A stretch of 8,444 bases of DNA from Acidimicrobiaceae bacterium (GCA_030838025.1 JAUTXM010000262.1:1-8444); one strand, 5' to 3'; shown: positions 1-6,684, numbered from the stretch's first letter. Made by a program: numbers and translations. Notes: generated by a model from the letters alone, not told the origin.

Positions 1-345
1 CCACGTCCCCCCACCTGCATAGATCCCGTTGGCCGAGAAGCTCACGTAGACCCCGCCCGCACCGGTGCTCGACCCGGCGCCGATGTTGGTCTTGTACGGC
101 GTCTTGTCGGCGCTGAAGCGGATGTCCCGGTACGGACGCATGAGCTTGAACGAGCCGAACTCCCCCTCCACCTCCGCCAGCAACGCCTCCATCGGGGCCT
201 TGACCGCTCGCTCGTAGACCGGTTTTCGCGGCTCCCAGTACGCCTTGGTGTTGTCCGCTTCCAGGCCCTCGAAGAATTCGAGCGCCTCGTCGGGCCAACC
301 GCCAAATGCCGAAACACCAGTCGATCGAGGGGACTGAGGGGTCAC
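1..345 (-). CDS. DUF2461 (TIGR02453) family protein, N-terminal part, cut by window edge
   Basis: I read this frame directly; it gives 115 residues from a GTG at 345 down to base 1, and the rest of the gene lies outside the window. The family usually runs a little over 200 residues, so about half is visible. The recognisable family signatures are FFEGLEADNTKAYWE (about residues 24-38), the helix after it ending APMEALLAEVEGEFG, and RPYRDIRFSADKTPYKTNIGA (about 70-90). These match the conserved N-terminal blocks of DUF2461 as I know them. The family is widespread in bacteria and has no established biochemical function, so none is assigned. The GTG is preferred because the first family block begins soon after it and because a TANNNT box sits 6 nt upstream; there is no Shine-Dalgarno. 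The gene is divergent from ndh, with 45 bp between the two starts. Confidence 0.8.
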   Translation of the reverse strand, partial: MTPQSPRSTGVSAFGGWPDEALEFFEGLEADNTKAYWEPRKPVYERAVKAPMEALLAEVEGEFGSFKLMRPYRDIRFSADKTPYKTNIGAGSSTGAGGVYVSFSANGIYAGGGTW

Positions 346-357
346 GGCAGGATGGTA
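346..357 (-). promoter_or_regulatory. Candidate leaderless promoter (-10 box TACCAT) of the DUF2461 gene
   Basis: On the minus strand TACCAT (357 to 352) is followed by exactly 6 nt and then the GTG start at 345. This matches the actinobacterial -10 pattern TANNNT placed so that the transcript would begin at the start codon. No ribosome-binding site is visible between them, which fits a leaderless mRNA. I see no convincing -35 box. The evidence is pattern only; a six-base box occurs often by chance. Confidence 0.4.
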
Positions 358-372
358 GACAGCACACGACTC

Positions 373-380
373 AAAGGAGG
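373..380 (+). promoter_or_regulatory. Shine-Dalgarno of ndh, fixes the start at 391
   Basis: AAAGGAGG lies 10 nt before the ATG at 391. An in-frame ATG at 352 would add 13 residues (including LKGG encoded by the Shine-Dalgarno itself) but has no such site, so 391 is the better start. Confidence 0.85.
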
Positions 381-390
381 CCGAAATCCC

Positions 391-1677
391 ATGACCCCTG
401 GCCCCCGACCGCACGTCGTCATCGTCGGCGCCGGCTTTGGCGGGATCAACGCCACCAAAGAGCTGATGGACGGCCCGTTCGAGATCACCCTGATCGACCG
501 CGACAACTACCACGGGTTCTGGCCGTTGCTCTACCAGGTGGCCACTGCGGGACTCGGTCCCGAGGACATCGCCCACCCGGTGCGGGGCATGTTCGGTGAG
601 CGCTCCAACGTCCACGTCCGGTTGGGCACCGTCAGCGATGTCGACCTCGACCGACAACTCGTCCAGGTCGCGGACGAGGCGGACCTCGCCTACGACTATC
701 TGATCCTCGCCGCAGGCTCCTCGACCAGCGACTTCGGAATTCCCGGCGTGGACGACTACGCGTTCCCGCTCAAGACCCTCCCCGATGCGGTGCGCCTGCG
801 CAACCACGTCCTTTCCTGCTTCGAACGGGCGGACGCTTGCCCCGAACTGGTCGACAGCGGGCTCTTGACGTTCGTCCTGGCGGGCGGCGGTCCGACCGGT
901 GTCGAGCTTTCGGGCGCGCTGACCGAACTGATCGGCCAGAACCTGGCCCGCGATTTTCCCCACCTCGACGTCACCAAGTCGAGCGTGGTGCTCGTCGAGA
1001 TGCTCGACCACCTCCTCGGCGGCTTCGCGCCCAGCTCCCAGGCCCATGCGCTGGAGACCCTGCGGGCCAAGGGGGTCGATGTCCGTCTGAACACCGCCAT
1101 CTCGGCGCTCGACGCCGATCACGTGACGTTCAAGGACGGCTCGAGCGTCGCCACGATGACCACCGTATGGACCGCCGGCATCCGGGCCAACCCCCTTGCG
1201 GACATGCTCGACGTCGCCAAGGGCAAGGGCGGGGCCATCGAGGTCACAAAAGAGTTGACCCTGCCCGGTCATCCCGAGGTGTTCGTGATCGGCGACCTGG
1301 CAGCGACGACCGACCGGCACGGAAAACCCCTACCGCAGGTTGCCCAGGTCGCCATCCAGGGCGCCCGCCACGTGGGCCGGACCATCAAACGCCGCACGAC
1401 GGGCCGCCCGACCAAACCGTTCCGCTACCACAGCCACGGGATGATGGCGACCATCGGCCGGCGGGCGGCCGTCGCCGAGATACCGGGCGGCCTCAAGCTG
1501 CGAGGCACCCTGGGCTGGCTGTCGTGGCTGGCCGTGCACCTGGTGTTCCTGGTGGGCTTCCGCAACCGGATCGTGGTGCTGGTCAACTGGTCGTGGAACT
1601 ACCTCACCTGGGATCGCGCCGCCCGGGTCATCCTGAAGGAGGATTCGACGACGCCGAGCGGCCAGCACCGGGCCTAG
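391..1677 (+). CDS. ndh: Type II NADH dehydrogenase (NDH-2)
   Basis: The product is 428 residues, usual for NDH-2, a single-subunit FAD flavoprotein that passes electrons from NADH to membrane quinone without pumping protons. The first Rossmann fold carries VIVGAGFGG (10-18) for FAD, with Asp36 at the end of the second strand. The second dinucleotide fold has AGGGPTGVE (164-172) for NADH; the Glu after TGV is the conserved glutamate of NDH-2 enzymes. Further family blocks are TVWTAGIRANP (258-268), VFVIGDLA (298-304) for the FAD tail, and AQVAIQ (318-323), the AQxAxQ helix near the quinone site. The C-terminus (about 372-410) is rich in Trp and Leu (GWLSWLAVHLVFLVGF, then NWSWNYLTWDR), the amphipathic membrane-docking part typical of actinobacterial NDH-2. 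It is monocistronic by position: divergent from the DUF2461 gene and convergent with the maoC-like gene. A related flavoprotein of the same superfamily is possible but less likely given all motifs. Confidence 0.93.
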   Translation: MTPGPRPHVVIVGAGFGGINATKELMDGPFEITLIDRDNYHGFWPLLYQVATAGLGPEDIAHPVRGMFGERSNVHVRLGTVSDVDLDRQLVQVADEADLAYDYLILAAGSSTSDFGIPGVDDYAFPLKTLPDAVRLRNHVLSCFERADACPELVDSGLLTFVLAGGGPTGVELSGALTELIGQNLARDFPHLDVTKSSVVLVEMLDHLLGGFAPSSQAHALETLRAKGVDVRLNTAISALDADHVTFKDGSSVATMTTVWTAGIRANPLADMLDVAKGKGGAIEVTKELTLPGHPEVFVIGDLAATTDRHGKPLPQVAQVAIQGARHVGRTIKRRTTGRPTKPFRYHSHGMMATIGRRAAVAEIPGGLKLRGTLGWLSWLAVHLVFLVGFRNRIVVLVNWSWNYLTWDRAARVILKEDSTTPSGQHRA

Positions 1678-1709
1678 CCGAGGCCCTAAGCCGAGGGTCT
1701 AGCTGGCTA
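1675..1709. terminator. Hairpin overlapping both stop codons of convergent ndh and maoC-like genes
   Basis: AGGCCC (1681-1686) can pair with GGGTCT (1695-1700, one G-T pair) around an 8-nt loop. Outside it TAGCC (1675-1679) pairs with GGCTA (1705-1709), leaving a 1 by 4 internal loop. The outer arms contain the ndh TAG and, on the other strand, the maoC-like TAG. There is no T-run, so it is not a classic intrinsic terminator, but it sits where a two-way terminator is needed, and GC-rich actinobacteria often lack the U-tract. Confidence 0.4.
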
Positions 1710-2564
1710 TCGGTACGTGCAGCGGCCGGCGTCGATCACGACGCCACCGCCCGGGGTCGAGGTCTGGAAGAAGGCCTCGCCCTCGTCGAGTGCCCACAGC
1801 GAAATCGTGAGGTCATCGCCGGGGAAGACGGGCTTGGAAAAACGCCCCGCCATCGCCAGGAAACGGTCGGGGTCGGAGTCACACAAGGTGTGGAGGAGCG
1901 CCCGGCCGGTGAAGCCGTACGTGCACAACCCGTGCAAGATGGGCTTCGGGAACCCCGCCATGGCCGCGAACTTCGGATCCGAATGGAGCGGGTTGCGGTC
2001 CCCGTTGAGCCGGTACAGCAGCGCCTGGTCGGTCCGGGTCGAGTAGGTCACCTGGTGGTCGGGGTCGCGGGAAGGGGGCTCGGCCTTGCCCGAGGGACCG
2101 CGCTCGCCGCCCCAGCCGCCCTCGCCCCGGATGAACACCGACGCCCGGTTGGTGAACAGCGGTTGACCCGTCGCCATGTCGGTCGATACCGACTCGGTCG
2201 CGATGACAGCGCCTGAACCCTTGTCGTAGATGCCGGTGATGGTCGTGACCGTCGAGATCTGTCCCTCGACGGGCAGGGGGGCGTGCAGCTCGAAGGCCTG
2301 CTCGCCGTGGACCAGCATGAACGGGTTGAAGGTCCCCACCTTGTTGAACGCCGAGCTCAGCCCGAAACCGGCCACCACGGCGAAGGTGGGCAGGGCCCGT
2401 TGGGTGACCTCGGTGCTGTTCTCGGTGGTGAACTCCAGCTCGAACCCGGTGGGATCGATCGAGCCGGCACCGACCCCAAGGGCGTAGAGCAGGCAGTCGG
2501 TCGACGTCCACGACTTGTCAACGGGGTCACCCCGGGCACCAACGGCGTCGGGGTTGATCGGCAT
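1707..2564 (-). CDS. MaoC-family (hydratase 2) enoyl-CoA hydratase, double hot-dog
   Basis: The product is 285 residues, the length of the two-hot-dog hydratase 2 group seen in actinobacteria and in the C-terminal hydratase part of eukaryotic MFE-2. The catalytic C-terminal repeat carries the hydratase 2 motif YRLNGDRNPLHSDPKFA (184-200), with Asp189 and His194 as the expected catalytic pair, followed by AGFPKPILHGLCTYG (203-217). The N-terminal half (about 15-145) is the second hot-dog, lacking these residues and probably shaping the acyl pocket; a Gly/Pro-rich linker (147-168) joins the two. The family hydrates trans-2-enoyl-CoA to (R)-3-hydroxyacyl-CoA, in beta-oxidation or related lipid or sterol side-chain metabolism; the substrate cannot be told here. 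ATG at 2564 follows AGAGGAG by 6 nt. It lies 77 bp downstream of valS on the same strand, so readthrough from valS is possible although the functions are unrelated. Confidence 0.9.
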   Translation of the reverse strand: MPINPDAVGARGDPVDKSWTSTDCLLYALGVGAGSIDPTGFELEFTTENSTEVTQRALPTFAVVAGFGLSSAFNKVGTFNPFMLVHGEQAFELHAPLPVEGQISTVTTITGIYDKGSGAVIATESVSTDMATGQPLFTNRASVFIRGEGGWGGERGPSGKAEPPSRDPDHQVTYSTRTDQALLYRLNGDRNPLHSDPKFAAMAGFPKPILHGLCTYGFTGRALLHTLCDSDPDRFLAMAGRFSKPVFPGDDLTISLWALDEGEAFFQTSTPGGGVVIDAGRCTYR

Positions 2565-2570
2565 GCTGCG

Positions 2571-2577
2571 CTCCTCT
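2571..2577 (-). promoter_or_regulatory. Shine-Dalgarno of the maoC-like gene
   Basis: AGAGGAG on the minus strand, 6 nt before the ATG at 2564. This supports the chosen start and shows the gene has a leader, unlike the leaderless-looking starts elsewhere in the window. Confidence 0.8.
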
Positions 2578-2602
2578 CAATCGACCGGGTCACGGCCCAC
2601 CT

Positions 2603-2637
2603 GGTCGGCGCCACGTTACGTCGATGTGGCGCCAACC
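2603..2637. repeat. Inverted repeat between valS and maoC-like gene (operator or valS terminator)
   Basis: GGCGCCAC (2607-2614) and GTGGCGCC (2626-2633) are perfect inverted copies. After one mismatch the arms extend by three more pairs (GGT 2603-2605 with ACC 2635-2637). The 11-nt centre can add a T-A pair between two G-T pairs, leaving a 5-nt loop. On the minus strand the centre contains TAACGT (2621 to 2616), a TANNNT match that could be the -10 box of the maoC-like gene. The valS stop is only 4 bp from the repeat. Position and symmetry allow two readings: a hairpin ending valS transcription, or an operator of a dimeric repressor across the maoC promoter. Confidence 0.45.
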
Positions 2638-2641
2638 TCCG

Positions 2642-5215
2642 TCAGTCGGCTGTCGCGGACAGCTCGACGCTGACGCTGTCCTCGCTACCGTCGGGCGCGG
2701 GCTGCAGCACCAGGTCGGCCACCGTCCCCGCCTCCTTCAAGTCCCCGGCCGCCTGTGCGATGCGGGCGAGGCGATCAGGACTGGCGGCCACCACCGCCCG
2801 GGAGACCGGCCACCGCATCGACTTGCTGGCCCCACTCTTGGCCGAGCGGATCTGCCCGAGCACCCACGCCACGTCGTCGAGGACCGCAGCATCACCGCCA
2901 CCCGCGCCGGCGACACCGGCGACACCCGCAGCCGAGGGCCACGGAGCCCGATGCACCGAACCCTCCTGCCACCACGACCAGACCTCCTCGGTGACGAACG
3001 GGAGGAACGGGGCGAACAGTCGTAGCAGCGTCGACAGGGCGATACGCAGCGTCGCCTGGGCCGACGCCGCCCGGTCCTCGCCCAGCGTGCCGTAGGCCCG
3101 GCTCTTGACCAACTCCACGTAGTCGTCGCAGAACGACCAGAAGAACGACTCCGTCCGCTCCAACGCCCGGGCGTAGTCGTACCCCTCGAACGCGGCCGTG
3201 GCGTCGTCGACGAGCGACGCCAACCGCGCCAACAACGCCAGGTCCAGCGCCTCGGTCGGGAGCCCTTCGGTTCCCTCACCCGACAGGCCCAGCACGAACT
3301 TGGACGCGTTGAGCAGCTTGATCGCCAGGCGCCGACCGATCTTGAACTGGTTGACGTCGAGCGCCGTGTCGGTACCGGGCCGGGCAGAACAGGCCCAGTA
3401 CCGCACCGCGTCGGACCCGAACTGATCCAACACGTCGATCGGCGTCACCACGTTGCCCCGTGACTTGGACATCTTCTTGCGGTCCGGGTCGAGGATCCAC
3501 CCGTTGAGCGAGGCATGGTCCCAGGGCAGGGCGTCGTGCTCGAAGTGCGCCCGCACCACGCTGTCGAATAGCCACGTCCGGATGATCTCCGGCCCCTGGG
3601 GTCGAAGATCCATGGGAAACGTGCGGGCGAAGAGGTCATGATCGTCGACCCAGCCGGTGGCGATCTGGGGCGACAGTGACGACGTGGCCCAGGTGTCCAT
3701 GATGTCGGGGTCACCCACGAAGCCCCCGGGCTGGCCCCGTTGGCTCTCGGAGAACCCTCCAGGCCGGTCCGACGACGGGTCGATGGGCAGGTCCACCTCG
3801 GCGGGCAGGATGGGGTGGTCATGGTCGACCTCGCCGCCGGCATCGACCGGGTACCACACGGGGAACGGGACCCCGAAGTAGCGCTGACGCGAGATCAGCC
3901 AGTCGCCGTTGAGGCCCTCGACCCAACTCTCGTAGCGCTGGTACATCCAACTCGGATGCCACCGCAGGGCCTTGCCCCGCTCGAGCAGCGCTTTGCGCAG
4001 CTCGGGGTCCCGGCCCCCGTTTCGGATGTACCACTGCCGTGACGCCACGATCTCGAGGGGCCGGTCACCCTTCTCGAAGAACTTGACCGGGTGCGTGACC
4101 GGCGTGGGCTCGCCCACCAGCAAGTCGGCCGAGCGCAGCATCTCCACGATGCGGGTCTGGGCCTGGCGGATGGTCAAGCCCGCCAACAAGGTGTAGGCCG
4201 CCTGGCCCGCCGAAGACGTGATCCACGCCGGGACCTCGGCCTGCAGGCGGCCGTTGCGTTCGACGATCACCCGGGTGGGCAGTTGCAGCTCCCGCCACCA
4301 CGTCACGTCGGTCGTGTCGCCGAACGTGCAGATCATGGCGATGCCCGTGCCCTTGTCAGGCTGGGCCAACTCGTGCGCTGTGACCGGCACCTCGACGTCG
4401 AACAGAGGCGAACGCACGGTCGTGCCGAACAGCGGCTGGTAGCGGGGATCGTCGGGGTGGGCCACGAGCGCCACGCACGCCGCCAGCAACTCGGGCCGGG
4501 TGGTGTCCACCAGCACCGAGGGGCCGTTACCGGCGGTCGGCGCGAATCCGTAGCGATGGTAGGCACCACCGACGGGCCGGTCCTCCAGTTCCGCCTGGGC
4601 GACGGCCGTCTGGAAGGTGACATCCCACAGGCTGGGCGCGACTGCCTGGTATGCCTCACCGCGGGCCAGGTTGTGCAGGAAGGCCACCTGGCTCGTCCGC
4701 CGGGCTCGCTCACCGATGGTCGTGTAGGTGAGCGACCAGTCGACCGACAGCCCCACGCGTCGCCATAACTCCTCGAACGCCCGCTCGTCCTCGACGGTCA
4801 ACGAGGCGCACAGCGCCACGAAGTTGGCCCGGGAACACGCCACCTTGCGCTTCGAATCAGGCGACGTCGGCGGGACAAACGTCGGGTCGTAGGGGAGCGA
4901 CGTGTCGCAGCGGATGCCGAAGTAGTTCTCGACGCGGCGCTCGGTCGGCAACCCATTGTCGTCCCACCCCATGGGGTAGAAGAGCTCGTCGCCCCGCATC
5001 CGGTGGTACCGGGCCAGCGAGTCGGTCTGCACGTACCCGAACACCGATCCCATGTGCAGCGAGCCGCTGACCGTCGGCGGGGGCGTGTCGATCGCGTAGA
5101 TCTCGCTGCGGCTCTTCGACCGGTCGAAACGGTACGTCCCGGCCTGCGCCCACCGCTCGTCCCAGGCCTTCTCCAGGCCGTCAAGCGACGGTTTGTCGGG
5201 AACGTTGGGCGGCAT
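2642..5215 (-). CDS. valS: Valyl-tRNA synthetase, archaeal-type
   Basis: The product is 857 residues and charges tRNA-Val with valine in the cytoplasm. The class I catalytic motifs are HMGS (54-57, within TPPPTVSGSLHMGS) and KMSKS (581-585). DDNGLPTE (85-92) and DLRPQGPEIIRTWLF (536-550) are characteristic of the archaeal-type ValRS subgroup rather than the form with LPPPNVTGSLHMGH and DHAGIATQ found in E. coli and mycobacteria. The CP1 editing domain spans about 200-370, with DTTRPELLAA (237-246) and HPDDPRY (253-259). The anticodon-binding helices follow from about 650. The usual C-terminal coiled coil of bacterial ValRS is absent. An Ala/Gly/Val linker (763-774) is partly encoded by a 9-bp tandem duplication (CCGGCGACA at 2907 and 2916). 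The last base of HIGH is Ser. I chose ATG 5215 because an upstream extension to 5266 would overlap cysS and has no family similarity; only a weak GGGA precedes it. Confidence 0.93.
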   Translation of the reverse strand: MPPNVPDKPSLDGLEKAWDERWAQAGTYRFDRSKSRSEIYAIDTPPPTVSGSLHMGSVFGYVQTDSLARYHRMRGDELFYPMGWDDNGLPTERRVENYFGIRCDTSLPYDPTFVPPTSPDSKRKVACSRANFVALCASLTVEDERAFEELWRRVGLSVDWSLTYTTIGERARRTSQVAFLHNLARGEAYQAVAPSLWDVTFQTAVAQAELEDRPVGGAYHRYGFAPTAGNGPSVLVDTTRPELLAACVALVAHPDDPRYQPLFGTTVRSPLFDVEVPVTAHELAQPDKGTGIAMICTFGDTTDVTWWRELQLPTRVIVERNGRLQAEVPAWITSSAGQAAYTLLAGLTIRQAQTRIVEMLRSADLLVGEPTPVTHPVKFFEKGDRPLEIVASRQWYIRNGGRDPELRKALLERGKALRWHPSWMYQRYESWVEGLNGDWLISRQRYFGVPFPVWYPVDAGGEVDHDHPILPAEVDLPIDPSSDRPGGFSESQRGQPGGFVGDPDIMDTWATSSLSPQIATGWVDDHDLFARTFPMDLRPQGPEIIRTWLFDSVVRAHFEHDALPWDHASLNGWILDPDRKKMSKSRGNVVTPIDVLDQFGSDAVRYWACSARPGTDTALDVNQFKIGRRLAIKLLNASKFVLGLSGEGTEGLPTEALDLALLARLASLVDDATAAFEGYDYARALERTESFFWSFCDDYVELVKSRAYGTLGEDRAASAQATLRIALSTLLRLFAPFLPFVTEEVWSWWQEGSVHRAPWPSAAGVAGVAGAGGGDAAVLDDVAWVLGQIRSAKSGASKSMRWPVSRAVVAASPDRLARIAQAAGDLKEAGTVADLVLQPAPDGSEDSVSVELSATAD

Positions 5216-5223
5216 CGTCCCGC

Positions 5224-5229
5224 TACGGT
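5224..5229 (+). promoter_or_regulatory. Candidate leaderless -10 box of cysS (TACGGT)
   Basis: TACGGT is followed by exactly 6 nt and the GTG start at 5236, the spacing expected if the mRNA begins at the start codon. No Shine-Dalgarno at usable distance precedes the GTG. The -35 region would lie inside the first codons of valS and shows no strong match. Confidence 0.45.
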
Positions 5230-5230
5230 A
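5225..5230 (-). promoter_or_regulatory. Candidate -10 box of valS (TACCGT)
   Basis: On the minus strand TACCGT is followed by 9 nt and then the valS ATG at 5215, so transcription would begin at or within a few bases of the start codon. It overlaps the cysS box on the other strand almost completely. No clear -35 is seen; it would fall inside cysS codons. Confidence 0.4.
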
Positions 5231-5235
5231 CAGGG

Positions 5236-6597
5236 GTGCTGCGCCTTCACGACACTGCAACGGCAACGCTGCAAGAGCTGGACCTGCGGGATCCCGGTCG
5301 GGTGTCGATGTACGTGTGCGGTTCGACCGTCTACGCCGATCCCCATATCGGGCACGGCCGCTTCGCCCTCGTCTGGGACATCATCCGGCGCTACCTGCGC
5401 TGGTCGGGGCTCGACGTCAACTTCGTCAGCAACGTCACCGACATCGACGACAAGATCATCGACCGGGCCAATGCCGAGGGGCGCAGCGCCGCCGACGTGG
5501 CTCGCCAGTACGAGGTCACCTGGTGGGAGTCGATGGATCGCCTCGGCGTGGAGCGTCCCACCAGCGAGCCCCACGCCACCGAGTACGTCGAGCGCATGGT
5601 GGAGCTGATCGCCGAGTTGATCGAGCGGGGCAAGGCCTATCCCGGCGGCGACGGTGTGTACTTCGCCGCCGAAGCAGTCGCCGACTATGGGCTCCTGGCC
5701 CACCAACCCATCGACTCGCTTCGCGTCGGCGCCCGCATCGAAGTTGACGAGGAACGCGGGAAGCGCTCACCCATCGACTTCGCCCTCTGGAAGTTCGCCA
5801 AGCCCGGCGAGCCGTCGTGGCCGTCGCCGTGGGGTGCGGGCCGCCCGGGCTGGCACACCGAATGCGTGGTTATGGCGCTCGACCTGCTGGGCGACGACTT
5901 CGACCTGCATGGCGGGGGCCTCGACCTGGTGTTCCCGCACCACGAGAACGAGCGGGCCCAGGCGGTGGCGGCCGGGCGGCGGTTCTCCCGGCGCTGGGCC
6001 CATTCCGGCATGGTGGTCGCCGAAGGTGGGGAAAAAATGAGCAAGTCGCTGGGTAACGTCATCTCCTTACCTGACCTCCTCGAGCGCTACAACCCCCGGG
6101 CCTACCGGCTGCTCGTCCTGCAAGCCCACTACCGCTCACCCCTCACGGTGACGCCCAAAACCCTCAGCTCGGCGGAGCAGGGGATGGAACGCCTCGACGC
6201 CCTGGCCCGTCGGTTTCCCGATGCCCGGACGGCGGTGGTGCCCGACGCCGCCGCCCTTGATCGGTTCCAGGCCCGGATGGACGAGGATCTGGGCACGGTC
6301 CAGGCGATCGCCGAGCTGTTCGACCTGGTCAAGCGGGCCAACACCCTGGCGGACCAAGGGAACGTGGGCGCCGCCCAGCCGCTGGCCGCCGCCGTCTACG
6401 AAATGTGCCGGGCCGTCGGCCTCGAGATCGGCGGATCGTCCGTTGCGCCGGGCGAGGATGCCTCGGCCCAGGCCGCGGCTCGCGACGTTGCGCGCCGCCG
6501 AGGCGACTACGCCGAGGCCGACGCCATCCGGGGCCAGCTGCAGGCCGACGGCTGGATCGTGGAGGACACCCCGGAGGGCACGGTCATCCGCCGCTGA
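5236..6597 (+). CDS. cysS: Cysteinyl-tRNA synthetase
   Basis: The product is 453 residues, close to the usual length of CysRS, which charges tRNA-Cys in the cytoplasm. Class I motifs are DPHIGHGR (35-42) and EKMSKS (266-271). The zinc site used for cysteine discrimination is complete: Cys28 in MYVCGSTVY, Cys210 in WHTEC, and His235 with Glu239 in PHHENE. After the catalytic core come the DALR-type helical domain (about 310-400) and the small C-terminal anticodon-binding end DYAEADAIRGQLQADGWIVEDTPEGTVIRR, read in two parts (424-453). That end argues for CysRS and against the paralogue MshC (mycothiol cysteine ligase). The start is GTG at 5236, since typical CysRS begins with a similar MLRLYDT run; no later Met precedes the conserved SMYVCG block usefully. 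It is divergent from valS with 20 bp between start codons, and convergent with the sigma-like gene downstream. Confidence 0.95.
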   Translation: MLRLHDTATATLQELDLRDPGRVSMYVCGSTVYADPHIGHGRFALVWDIIRRYLRWSGLDVNFVSNVTDIDDKIIDRANAEGRSAADVARQYEVTWWESMDRLGVERPTSEPHATEYVERMVELIAELIERGKAYPGGDGVYFAAEAVADYGLLAHQPIDSLRVGARIEVDEERGKRSPIDFALWKFAKPGEPSWPSPWGAGRPGWHTECVVMALDLLGDDFDLHGGGLDLVFPHHENERAQAVAAGRRFSRRWAHSGMVVAEGGEKMSKSLGNVISLPDLLERYNPRAYRLLVLQAHYRSPLTVTPKTLSSAEQGMERLDALARRFPDARTAVVPDAAALDRFQARMDEDLGTVQAIAELFDLVKRANTLADQGNVGAAQPLAAAVYEMCRAVGLEIGGSSVAPGEDASAQAAARDVARRRGDYAEADAIRGQLQADGWIVEDTPEGTVIRR

Positions 6598-6599
6598 GC

Positions 6600-6684
6600 T
6601 TTGGTAGGGATCTGGGTCTTTGGTCGGGAGTTGACACCCCGCTGGGGTGGCAAATCCCGACCAAAGCAGCAGATCCCTACCAGA
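6600..6684. repeat. 85-bp nested inverted repeat made of four related 15-mers
   Basis: Two perfect 12-bp inverted pairs are nested: GGTAGGGATCTG (6603-6614) with 6670-6681, and CTTTGGTCGGGA (6618-6629) with 6655-6666, separated by a 3 by 3 internal loop. Inside, TTG/CAA (6631-6633/6651-6653) and CACCCC/GGGGTG (6635-6640/6644-6649) close on a GCT triloop, with single A-G mismatches between. The four arms are variants of one 15-mer (consensus TTTGGTMGGGATYTG) starting at 6600 and 6619 on the plus strand and ending at 6665 and 6684 on the minus strand, 19 bp apart within each arm. It starts 3 bp after the cysS stop and lies 27 bp from the stop of the convergent gene, so a two-way terminator or an intergenic mobile repeat are the main readings. 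There is no T-run. Confidence 0.85.

Noticed and set aside
42..317. A minus-strand open frame with ATG-like start at the left edge
   Set aside because: It is Arg/Ser-rich and low in complexity; the adjacent frame gives a clear DUF2461 protein.
837..2216. A long plus-strand open frame (459 codons) covering the end of ndh and antisense to the maoC-like gene
   Set aside because: It is rich in Arg, Gly, Pro and His with no family resemblance, as expected for an off-frame reading of GC-rich coding DNA. The two real genes explain the same bases.
2907..2924. The tandem 9-bp repeat CCGGCGACA as a variable-number repeat
   Set aside because: There are only two copies, inside a flexible Ala/Gly linker of valS; it looks like a small in-frame duplication.
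5199..5219. GGAAC (5199-5203) followed by CGTC (5216-5219) as an ECF-type promoter for cysS
   Set aside because: The spacer is about 12 bp, too short for ECF promoters, and the bases are valS codons.
4798..5706. A minus-strand open frame (302 codons) across the valS start and the start of cysS
   Set aside because: It is an antisense and off-frame shadow; its second half is an out-of-frame reading of valS, and both synthetases are clear.
5236..6597. The cysteine ligase of mycothiol synthesis (MshC) rather than CysRS
   Set aside because: MshC is shorter and lacks the C-terminal anticodon-binding end, which is present here (DYAEADAIRGQLQADGW).
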